Source: Clostridia bacterium (GTDB lineage Bacteria > Bacillota > Clostridia > Oscillospirales > SIG627). Taken from it: DNA of 6,331 nucleotides. Each line of letters starts with the position of its first letter. Position 1 is the stretch's first letter. This document shows positions 1-5,385 of this stretch, piece after piece. The notes under the pieces were generated by a model. It saw nothing but the letters and a program-made list of their open reading frames with translations, had not been told where the DNA came from and did not search any database. The position numbers and the translations under genes were made by a program. Location of the stretch: positions 1 through 6,331 of the forward strand of contig JAFTEP010000254.1 of NCBI GenBank assembly GCA_017453605.1. The letters run 5' to 3'.

Positions 1-502
1 CGCCGACGTTGACCCAGCAGGTGTCGAGCTCGGTCTGGAGAAGGGAGGCGGGGATCTCGGAATAGATCATATCGAGGATATACTTTCCGCCGACGATCTT
101 GAACTCGAAGTTGTGGTTGTGATAGAGCATGACAAAGCCGGCGGCGGTGAGCTTTTCGCCGATCTTTGTGAAGGTCTCGATGGTCTGCGGGAAGGCTTCG
201 GGGGTGAGCATCGTTTTCGCGTCGAGCCAGGGGATCGCGATATATTCGCAGCCGAGGACCTTATAGTCCCTGATGACCTTGTCGATATCTCCGGTGAGCT
301 GATCTATCGAAACGTGGGCGCTGATCGCCTTGAGTCCGAGAGCGTCGAGCTCTTTTCTGAGAGCGGCGGGATCGTTGTCGAAAAGACCGGCAAATTCCAC
401 GCCGGAATAGCCCATTTCTTTCACTTTTTTCAGGGTGCCGACGGCGTCCGCCTTGAAGGCGTCACGGACGGAATATAGCTGGAGCGCAACGGGTAATGAC
501 AT
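1..502 (-). CDS. Sugar phosphate isomerase/epimerase, TIM-barrel (3' end beyond window)
   Basis: The gene encodes the N-terminal 167 residues of a xylose-isomerase-like TIM-barrel protein; family members usually run to about 250-290 residues, so roughly 60% is present. Seen in the sequence: an opening strand with LQLYSVRD (residues 7-14), the GYSGVEF segment (31-37), SAHVS with His63, the metal-site stretch YHNHNFEF (127-134), and ELDTCWV (158-164). In this family His, Glu and Asp side chains at such positions bind a divalent metal used in isomerising or epimerising sugars and sugar derivatives. No signal peptide is visible, so it is probably cytoplasmic. The ATG at 502-500 is chosen because TGAGGA lies 8 bases upstream (511-516). 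It has its own promoter, separate from the ABC genes upstream on the same strand. The substrate cannot be told: inositol-type, keto-sugar and hydroxypyruvate isomerases all share these motifs. Confidence 0.88.
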   Translation of the reverse strand, partial: MSLPVALQLYSVRDAFKADAVGTLKKVKEMGYSGVEFAGLFDNDPAALRKELDALGLKAISAHVSIDQLTGDIDKVIRDYKVLGCEYIAIPWLDAKTMLTPEAFPQTIETFTKIGEKLTAAGFVMLYHNHNFEFKIVGGKYILDMIYSEIPASLLQTELDTCWVNVG

Positions 503-563
503 TTTGTTTTTCCTCACATTCTTTATTATTTTTGTTTTTAGTTTAAAAGTTCTTTGTTTAATA

Positions 564-592
564 ATTTTATCACTCCGGGCAGATTTTTACAA
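564..592 (-). promoter_or_regulatory. Promoter of the sugar isomerase gene
   Basis: Read on the minus strand, TTGTAA (587-592) and TAAAAT (564-569) are separated by 17 bases, and a TGA just before the -10 box makes it an extended -10 (TGnTAAAAT). Transcription should start near 557, giving a leader of about 55 bases that is very AT-rich and ends in the TGAGGA ribosome site. The surrounding gap (503-609) holds nothing else I can identify. No intrinsic terminator for the ABC genes is seen there, so readthrough into the isomerase is possible. Confidence 0.7.
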
Positions 593-609
593 GTGTTCCG
601 GCTGATTTT

Positions 610-972
610 TCAGAGAGTGATGATAAAATACGCGGTCCTCACGCCGACGTAGATCGCGAGCGAGACGAGAACGACGGCGCACCTTGAAGAGGGGATCTTC
701 TTTTTTATCCACATCACCGCAAAGAACGCGATCCCGAAGACCGGCAGGATCACTCCTCCGATAATGAAAGAGGCGGTCTTGCGCGCTCTCTCTATCGCCT
801 CCTGCCTTTTGAGCCAGGTGTCGTAATCCTCGTCCTCGTCGTAATAGATCCCGTCGTCGTAGTAGAACCCGTCGGAGAGCGTCAGAGCAGACGCCGCGGT
901 GACGAAGACCGGGAGGAGAAAGAGGGCGGCGAGAAATGCCGCGAGAGTTTTTTTGAAAACCTTTTGATCCAT
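610..972 (-). CDS. Small exported/membrane protein with acidic tract, unknown function
   Basis: I do not recognise a family. The 120-residue product begins with a typical Sec signal: basic MDQKVFKK, a hydrophobic core (about 9-24) and an ASA cleavage site after residue 29. The mature part starts with a Tyr/Asp/Glu-rich stretch (about 34-51), then a charged, probably helical linker (53-65), then two hydrophobic segments (about 67-88 and 98-118) separated by a lysine-rich turn (KKK at 90-92). The predicted topology is an outward acidic N-terminus with a two-helix membrane anchor. The ATG at 972-970 is preferred because AGAGGGGAG (979-987) lies 6 bases upstream. An in-frame ATG at 990-988 overlaps the permease stop as ATGA and would add six residues. 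The gene ends the ABC transporter unit, 14 bases after the permease, so a role as an accessory subunit is inferred from position only. Confidence 0.75.
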   Translation of the reverse strand: MDQKVFKKTLAAFLAALFLLPVFVTAASALTLSDGFYYDDGIYYDEDEDYDTWLKRQEAIERARKTASFIIGGVILPVFGIAFFAVMWIKKKIPSSRCAVVLVSLAIYVGVRTAYFIITL

Positions 973-986
973 TTGATTCTCCCCTC

Positions 987-1841
987 TCATTCAAGATCGA
1001 GTTTCTTTTCGACGATATGAAGGCTCAGAACGTACATCACGGCGGTCAGACACAGACTTGTCGCGACTGAAAGGATGAAGCTAAAAAGCTCCTCGGAGCC
1101 GCCCGCCTGAGTCCGGGCGATGCCGTCGTTGAAGAGCCCCGAGAGCGTGCCGAGAAGCGTGCTTTCGGGCTCGACGAGCGAAATGACGATCCTCAGGAGC
1201 AAAAACGACGCAAGGGACGCGAGGATCTTGTGCTTTTTTTCCATACAGCAGCCGAGGGTGAGCGCGAAGACCAGCGTGATATGCAGGCAGACCTCCTCGA
1301 AGATATAGGCGACCAGCGAGAAGACCGGGTCGACCGACTCAGCGAAGAGAGCCTCGAGGGGATTGATGCCGACGACGAACAGGACGGAGTTTGAAAAATC
1401 GCTGAACGTGACGGGATCGCTGCCGCTCGCCAGAAAGATGACCAGCGATACGCCGACAAGCCTCATGACAAGGCACGCCGCCATAAATGTCAAGGCGCAC
1501 ATAAACTCAGCGGCGAAGATCTGAGACTTTTTCGCGGGAAGGGTGAAGGTCAGATACGCCTCGTCGGTGAAATCAACCTTGTAGTGATGGACGAGCGGGA
1601 CGGCGATCGACGCGTAATAGAACACCCACATCACAAGATACGACATCACCAGGCCCGTGATCGCCGAGGAACGGACGGCGGAGAGCGCCTGAGAGCTGTC
1701 GAGCCAGACCTTTCCGTTCCCGAGATCGAGAACTCCCGCGCAGAGGCAGGCGAGCGCGGCGAACGCCGTGAACACGGCGGCAAAGATCCACCAGATCTTA
1801 AAAACAGCTTTCAGATCGTGAAAAAAGAGCTTTTTTATCAT
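987..1841 (-). CDS. ABC transporter permease, ABC-2/YtrC-like
   Basis: This 284-residue protein is very hydrophobic and is the likely membrane partner of the ATPase encoded just upstream. Six membrane segments can be placed at about 13-37, 61-84, 109-138, 173-197, 206-223 and 252-274. A short cytoplasmic N-terminus (MIKKLFFHDLKAV) and a charged C-terminal tail (EKKLDLE) flank them. The segment LTFTLPAKKSQIF (97-109) resembles the LP(V/A)xxxxI region that follows the second helix in ABC-2 type export permeases. The ATG at 1841 has GGGAGG (1849-1854) 7 bases upstream. Its first bases overlap the ATPase stop as ATGA, which points to translational coupling and 1:1 production. Direction and substrate are not shown by the sequence; related systems are linked to export of, or response to, cell-wall-active peptides. 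Confidence 0.85.
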   Translation of the reverse strand: MIKKLFFHDLKAVFKIWWIFAAVFTAFAALACLCAGVLDLGNGKVWLDSSQALSAVRSSAITGLVMSYLVMWVFYYASIAVPLVHHYKVDFTDEAYLTFTLPAKKSQIFAAEFMCALTFMAACLVMRLVGVSLVIFLASGSDPVTFSDFSNSVLFVVGINPLEALFAESVDPVFSLVAYIFEEVCLHITLVFALTLGCCMEKKHKILASLASFLLLRIVISLVEPESTLLGTLSGLFNDGIARTQAGGSEELFSFILSVATSLCLTAVMYVLSLHIVEKKLDLE

Positions 1842-2536
1842 CTGAAGACCTCCCTGTAGATCCATTCGAGCCTCATGTTCCTCTGAGCCATCGTCTCGCG
1901 GGCGTCGCCGCCGAAAAGGATCCTTCCGCCTGAGCCCATCATAATGAAGTCGTCGAGATAATTCTCGACGTCGTGGACGAGGTGGGTCGTGATGACGACA
2001 GAGGAATCGGGTCCGTGAGAGGAGATGATCGCCGTGAGGACCTGATCGCGCGCGACCGGATCGACGCCGCCGAGAGGCTCGTCGAGCAGATAGAGACGCG
2101 CGCGGCGGCTCATGACGAGAACGAGCTGGACCTTTTCCTTCGTGCCCTTGGACAAAGTCGCGAATCTTGCGGAAAGCGGGATCTTCATCGCTTCGAGAAG
2201 CGACGCGGCTCTGGAGGAATCAAAGTCTTCGTAAAACTCCTTGAAAAACCCCACGGCGGCGCCCACCTTCATCGAGGGAGATATATAAGTGCGCTCGGGA
2301 AGGTAGGAAACGATCGCCTTCGACTTTTCTCCGACCGGGAGAGAATCGACCCTGATATCCCCCGAATCGGGGATCAGAAGCCCTGCTATCAGTTTGAGAA
2401 GAGTGCTCTTGCCGCAGCCGTTGGGTCCGAGGATCCCGAGGATCCTGCCCGCGGGAAGGGACAGATTGAAGCGGTCGAGCACCGGAAGACCTTTGACGTA
2501 GCACTTGGTCAGATCTTTACATTCGAGGATAGGCAT
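1838..2536 (-). CDS. ABC transporter ATP-binding protein, YtrB/YhcG type
   Basis: The 232-residue nucleotide-binding protein powers the permease encoded downstream. All core motifs are present: Walker A GPNGCGKST (37-45), a Q-loop region SYLPERTY (77-84) with Glu81 where Gln is usual, the signature variant LSKGTKEK (128-135), Walker B LYLLDEP (148-154) with catalytic Glu153, D-loop GGVDP (156-160) and H-loop His185. The FYEDFD stretch (101-106) and KEKVQLVLVMSR (133-144) match, from memory, the ATPases of GntR-regulated YtrB/YhcG transporters rather than the BcrA group. Length is normal for a single-domain ATPase. The ATG at 2536 is chosen because AAAGG (2544-2548) lies 7 bases upstream and residue 2 begins the usual family N-terminus; a longer in-frame reading to 2611 would start upstream of the transcription start. 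It is the first gene of the unit. No GntR-type regulator is seen beside it. Confidence 0.92.
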   Translation of the reverse strand: MPILECKDLTKCYVKGLPVLDRFNLSLPAGRILGILGPNGCGKSTLLKLIAGLLIPDSGDIRVDSLPVGEKSKAIVSYLPERTYISPSMKVGAAVGFFKEFYEDFDSSRAASLLEAMKIPLSARFATLSKGTKEKVQLVLVMSRRARLYLLDEPLGGVDPVARDQVLTAIISSHGPDSSVVITTHLVHDVENYLDDFIMMGSGGRILFGGDARETMAQRNMRLEWIYREVFR

Positions 2537-2567
2537 TGTGTAACCTTTCAATTCCTTCAATAGGAGC

Positions 2568-2585
2568 CGCCGGAAAAAGACGGCG
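2568..2585. other. Small hairpin in the leader of the ABC operon
   Basis: CGCCG (2568-2572) and CGGCG (2581-2585) form a 5-base-pair GC stem with an 8-base loop. On the minus strand it falls within the predicted leader of the ABC transcript, about 20 bases upstream of the Shine-Dalgarno site, with a pyrimidine loop. A TCCT next to it (2562-2565 on the plus strand reads AGGA) could pair with the AAGGA just downstream. It could tune mRNA stability or translation, or be chance in GC-rich sequence. Confidence 0.3.
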
Positions 2586-2601
2586 TATTTTAACAAAGTC
2601 A

Positions 2602-2630
2602 AGCATAGCACAAATAAGAGTTTTTGTCAA
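2602..2630 (-). promoter_or_regulatory. Promoter of the ABC transporter operon
   Basis: On the minus strand TTGACA (2625-2630), a perfect -35 box, is followed after 17 bases by TATGCT (2602-2607), with TGC directly before it giving an extended -10. Transcription should begin near 2595, leaving a leader of about 60 bases. Such a close match to consensus suggests either strong constitutive expression or a repressor-controlled promoter, but no clear operator palindrome overlaps it. Confidence 0.8.
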
Positions 2631-2691
2631 GAAAAACCGAGCTTTCACACGACACGGAACGGCGCACATGCGGCACAAAAAACGAAAAGGG

Positions 2692-2720
2692 TTTACAATC
2701 CGGCAAAAAAAGTGTATAAT
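2692..2720 (+). promoter_or_regulatory. Promoter of the aminotransferase-nnrD operon
   Basis: TTTACA (2692-2697) and a perfect TATAAT (2715-2720) are separated by 17 bases. The predicted start near 2727 gives a leader of about 48 bases, ending in GGAGGG (2760-2765). The promoter covers an in-frame GTG at 2712, which therefore cannot be the translation start and supports the ATG at 2775. It is back to back with the ABC promoter; 61 bases separate the two -35 boxes. Confidence 0.8.
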
Positions 2721-2774
2721 ACCGCCGGAGAACGACTGCGGGGAGCCGCAAAAACGACCGGAGGGAACAACCAA

Positions 2775-3944
2775 ATGAGGCTGAACGAATACTTTATGCG
2801 GATATCGGACGTCGATCCCGCCGCGGTCATAGAGAAAAAGACTCAGGACTTCCAGTTCGCGAACCCCGACAAAGTCATCGTGAGGCTGGATCTGGAGGAC
2901 GATCCCCTGCCCTGCCCCGATCCCTGCACCCAGGCGATGAAGAGCGCTCTCGAGAGCATATCTCATTCGCTGATGAAGCTTCCTCCGAGGCAGGGATATC
3001 CGTTTTTAACTGAGGCGATCAGCGACTTTTATCTGAAAAGAGGGGTGAAGATCGCCGACTCGGAGATCTTCATAAACGACGGCGCAAAATGCGACATCAC
3101 CGCCCTCACCGACCTTTTTTCGGACGAAGACGTCGTTTTGATAACTCAGCCCTTCAACCCGATCTACTACAGCTCGAACCTCTTTTCGTCGCGCCCGATC
3201 CGCTTCGTAACGGCAAAAGAAAACGAGGTCCCGATGCCGGACGGCCTGAAAGCCGACGTGATCTATCTCTCGAACCCCGGCAATCCGTCGGGGCTGGTCT
3301 ACAGCGCCGAACAGCTCTCGAAATGGGTGGAATACGCGCTGATAAACGAAGCCCTCATCATATTCGACGCATCCTACGAGGCCTTCGTCGCCGAGGGAGG
3401 AGTAAGGTCGATCTACGAGATAGAGGGCGCCGCCGAGTGCGCGGTCGAGATCTGTTCTCTCTCGAAATCGGCGGGCTTTGCAAACACGCGCCTCGGATAC
3501 ACCGTCATACCGAACAGGGTCGTCTTCGGCTCCGAGAAGCTGAACCGCCTGTGGTCGAGACGGCAGAGGATCCGCTTCAACGGGGTGTCCAACATTATAC
3601 AGCGCGGAGCCTGCGCCGTGTTCACTCCCGAGGGACAGAGCCTCGTGAGGGAGAGAGTGAAATTATACACCGACAACGTGAGGATCTTGAAAAAGCCGCT
3701 CATCAGCGCCGGGCTCGCCCGCGATCTGCCGGTGAACGCCCCTTATCTGTGGTTTTCATGCCCGAAAAACGAGAGCTCGTGGAGCTTTTTCGGGACGGTG
3801 CTGGAAAAAGCCGCGATGACCCTGATCCCCGGCAGCATTTTCGGCGCCGCCGGAGAGGGAAAGATGAAGCTGTCCGGCTACACTTCGAGAGAAAACGCCC
3901 TGCTCGCGGCGGAAAGAATAGAAAAATTCTTAAAAGAGATCTGA
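2775..3944 (+). CDS. DapL-like PLP-dependent aminotransferase (fold type I), altered active site
   Basis: The 389-residue protein is a fold-type-I, PLP-dependent aminotransferase that most resembles LL-diaminopimelate aminotransferase (DapL), which makes LL-diaminopimelate from tetrahydrodipicolinate and glutamate in lysine and peptidoglycan synthesis. Shared stretches include NDGAKCDI (101-108), NPGNPSG (167-173), DASYEAF (198-204), SIYEIEGA (212-219), FNGVSN (268-273), NAPYLW (321-326) and SREN (371-374). PLP ligands are intact: Asn170, Asp198, Tyr201, Lys231 in SLSKSAGF, and Arg239. Several DapL hallmarks are changed. The Gly-rich GIGD loop reads DLEDDPLP (39-46), the SYP motif reads FNP (127-129), and the C-terminal substrate Arg position is Lys365. 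Length is typical for the family. The ATG is preceded by GGAGGG at a 9-base spacing. It leads the operon with nnrD. It may be a true but divergent DapL or an enzyme of different specificity. Confidence 0.85.
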   Translation: MRLNEYFMRISDVDPAAVIEKKTQDFQFANPDKVIVRLDLEDDPLPCPDPCTQAMKSALESISHSLMKLPPRQGYPFLTEAISDFYLKRGVKIADSEIFINDGAKCDITALTDLFSDEDVVLITQPFNPIYYSSNLFSSRPIRFVTAKENEVPMPDGLKADVIYLSNPGNPSGLVYSAEQLSKWVEYALINEALIIFDASYEAFVAEGGVRSIYEIEGAAECAVEICSLSKSAGFANTRLGYTVIPNRVVFGSEKLNRLWSRRQRIRFNGVSNIIQRGACAVFTPEGQSLVRERVKLYTDNVRILKKPLISAGLARDLPVNAPYLWFSCPKNESSWSFFGTVLEKAAMTLIPGSIFGAAGEGKMKLSGYTSRENALLAAERIEKFLKEI

Positions 3945-3946
3945 AA

Positions 3947-4801
3947 ATGCAAAAACTTCTTAAAAAACTCGCCGTGCGCGAACCCGATTCTCACAAAGGG
4001 GATTTCGGCAGGCTCGCGCTGTGGGCGGGAAGCGAAAAAATGAGCGGCTGCCTTCTGCTCGCGGCTCTCGGCGCGCTGAGAAGCGGAGTCGGGATCCTGG
4101 AGTGCATCTCCGTGCCGGAGGCTCTTGGACCGATAAGATACCGCGCGCCCGAAGCTGTGATGACGCCGCTTTCGGGAGACTTCGCAAAGGATCTCGGGAC
4201 GGTATTCTCGCACGCCGGGCGCGCGACCGCGATCGCCCTCGGGCCCGGACTTGCCGGCGGGGACACCGCCGGGATAAACGGCGCTCAGCTGCGCGAAGCG
4301 ATAGGCGCGCTCTCGGAAGAGTGCGGTTGCCCCGCGGTCATCGACGCGGACGCGCTGAGTGCGATCGGGACCGACGCCGGGATCCTCTCGGGATTTGCCG
4401 GGAGGGCGGTCCTCACTCCGCATCCGGGAGAGCTTTCTAAGCTGACCGGGCTGAGTGCGGACGAGATAAAGTCCGACAGAGAAAAAGCCTGCCGGGAATA
4501 CGCGAAAAAGTGCGGCTGCGTCGTGCTTCTCAAAGGCTACGGCACGGTGATAAGCGACGGCGCGAGATCGACTCTGAACATGAACGGGAACCCCTATATG
4601 GCAAGAGGCGGGAGCGGCGACATCCTGACCGGGATCATCGGCTCTCTTCTCGCGCAGGGCTTTTCGCCTTTCGACGCGGCGCGGCTCGGAGCCTGTCTGC
4701 ACGGAGGCGCGGGAGATATAGCCTGCGAGGAGCTGGGGCTTTCGATGCTCCCCTCCGACATCCCGGAAAGGATCGGAAGATTTATAAACGGCAAAATCTG
4801 A
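3947..4801 (+). CDS. nnrD: ADP-dependent NAD(P)H-hydrate dehydratase
   Basis: The enzyme (EC 4.2.1.136) restores NADH and NADPH from their hydrated, damaged forms using ADP; it is a cytoplasmic ribokinase-fold protein. The 284 residues carry the family signature throughout: HKGDFGRLALWAGS (16-29), AALGALRSGVG (39-49), ALGPGLAGG (97-105), PAVIDADAL (129-137), VLTPHPGEL (155-163), VVLLKGYGTVISDG (192-205), and the C-terminal NPYMARGGSGDILTG (215-229) with predicted catalytic Asp225. It is the dehydratase domain alone: the epimerase domain often fused in front in bacteria is missing, because the frame is bounded by the aminotransferase gene. The ATG lies 2 bases after the upstream stop with only a weak purine-rich ribosome site, so translational coupling is likely. 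An open reading of the same frame back to 3089 is an Arg-rich shadow of the aminotransferase gene. Confidence 0.93.
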   Translation: MQKLLKKLAVREPDSHKGDFGRLALWAGSEKMSGCLLLAALGALRSGVGILECISVPEALGPIRYRAPEAVMTPLSGDFAKDLGTVFSHAGRATAIALGPGLAGGDTAGINGAQLREAIGALSEECGCPAVIDADALSAIGTDAGILSGFAGRAVLTPHPGELSKLTGLSADEIKSDREKACREYAKKCGCVVLLKGYGTVISDGARSTLNMNGNPYMARGGSGDILTGIIGSLLAQGFSPFDAARLGACLHGGAGDIACEELGLSMLPSDIPERIGRFINGKI

Positions 4802-4808
4802 AAACGCC

Positions 4809-4870
4809 GGGACCGTTATTATCCGTCAGATGAGTGAATATAATTTCACAAAAAAAGAAGGAACGGTCCC
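4809..4870. repeat. Perfect 9-base inverted repeat around the lipoprotein start region
   Basis: GGGACCGTT (4809-4817) and AACGGTCCC (4862-4870) are exact reverse complements with 44 bases between them, lying in the 74-base gap between nnrD and the lipoprotein gene. The right arm sits between the likely ribosome site (AAGGA, 4858-4862) and the ATG at 4876. The arm centres are 53 bases apart, close to five helical turns. It could form a long-loop RNA hairpin near the start codon or act as paired protein sites. It is not followed by a T-run, so it is not an intrinsic terminator. Confidence 0.6.
4816..4844 (+). promoter_or_regulatory. Possible internal promoter for the lipoprotein-alr pair
   Basis: A perfect TATAAT (4839-4844) is preceded at 17 bases by TTATTA (4816-4821), a poor -35 match (3 of 6). 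If used, transcription would start near 4851, giving a leader of about 25 bases and excluding the left arm of the inverted repeat from the RNA. The weak -35 overlaps that arm, so an activator or repressor there is conceivable. Confidence 0.3.
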
Positions 4871-4875
4871 AAAAA

Positions 4876-5367
4876 ATGAAAAAATTTTTAATCGCCGCTT
4901 TTTTTACGGCGCTCTGCCTTTTTGTGGGCTCCTGCGTGGAAAAAAAAGAAATAACTCCCGAAAATTTTTTTGAAAAGAACAAGAGATACCCGGTCGAGAT
5001 AGAGATCGACGGGGGAAGCCTCAGAGCGAAGGCGGTGCTGGAGCTGAATGAAAACGGCTCGGCGCGCCTCGACTTCGAGGAGGGCTTTTCAAAGATATTC
5101 GAGAACGGAGAAGAAAAAGACGTGATGGACGGCATCACGTTTTCGCTCCCGGGACGCAGCGCGTTTTACGCCCTCGTGAGCGCCGCGGAAAAGACGGCGT
5201 CGGGACAGGGATACGTCCGCACCGAAAAAGAGGACGGGACGCTGATCTTCGAGTGGGAAAGCGACGGGGAATGCGGGCGGACAAAGATCATCCTGAAAAA
5301 AGACGCGGCTTTCCCGCTGACGGTTAAAACGGACCGGCTCGAAGCGAAGATATCGGCGCCGGAATGA
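4876..5367 (+). CDS. Small lipoprotein upstream of alr, unknown function
   Basis: The 163-residue product starts with a lipoprotein signal: MKK, a hydrophobic core (about 4-16) and lipobox VGSC (17-20), so Cys20 would be lipidated and the protein held on the outer face of the membrane. The mature part is charged and alternates short strands and turns (for example PVEIEIDGG, RAKAVLELNENG, TLIFEWES, TKIILKKDAAFPLTVKTD), suggesting a beta-rich domain. I do not recognise a family. The closing pattern KKDAAFPLTV recalls the end of LolA/YdcC/GerS-like lipoprotein domains, and the position just before alr matches B. subtilis ydcC and C. difficile gerS, but it is much shorter than YdcC. The ATG at 4876 is set by the signal peptide; its AAGGA site is unusually far, 13 bases upstream. 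The stop is 18 bases before alr, so the two are probably co-transcribed. Confidence 0.82.
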   Translation: MKKFLIAAFFTALCLFVGSCVEKKEITPENFFEKNKRYPVEIEIDGGSLRAKAVLELNENGSARLDFEEGFSKIFENGEEKDVMDGITFSLPGRSAFYALVSAAEKTASGQGYVRTEKEDGTLIFEWESDGECGRTKIILKKDAAFPLTVKTDRLEAKISAPE

Positions 5368-5385
5368 TGACGAAAGAAGAAAAAA

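Noticed and set aside
113..478. 121-codon plus-strand open frame opposite the sugar isomerase
   Set aside because: The minus-strand reading has clear TIM-barrel motifs, a ribosome site and a promoter; the plus frame has none of these.
503..609. Search for an intrinsic terminator after the ABC operon
   Set aside because: Only scattered CCGG pieces and T/A runs are present; no stem of useful length is followed by a T-run on the minus strand.
1973..2563. 196-codon plus-strand open frame opposite the ABC ATPase
   Set aside because: It is the complement of clear Walker A, signature and Walker B coding sequence, and shows no family motif of its own.
2663..2672. CGCA-CA-TGCG palindrome between the divergent promoters
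   Set aside because: The arms are only 4 bases long and the site lies outside both core promoters; this is too weak to call an operator.
2737..2750. TGCGG-GGAG-CCGCA hairpin in the aminotransferase leader
   Set aside because: A 5-base-pair stem with a 4-base loop is too small, and too easily expected in GC-rich sequence, to call a riboswitch or attenuator.
3089..3946. Long upstream in-frame extension of nnrD (about 286 extra codons)
   Set aside because: The extension is Arg-rich, low in hydrophobic residues and antiphase to a well-supported aminotransferase gene; the nnrD family start fits the ATG at 3947.
3878..4702. 274-codon open frame on the minus strand opposite nnrD
   Set aside because: Its composition is Arg/Ala/Ser-rich without any domain pattern, and it mirrors the codon bias of nnrD; it is a shadow frame.
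4830..4973. 47-codon ORF starting at an ATG before the lipoprotein gene (MSEYNFTKK...)
   Set aside because: It overlaps the lipoprotein in another frame, has no ribosome site, and turns into an out-of-frame reading of the signal peptide; a leader peptide cannot be excluded but is unsupported.
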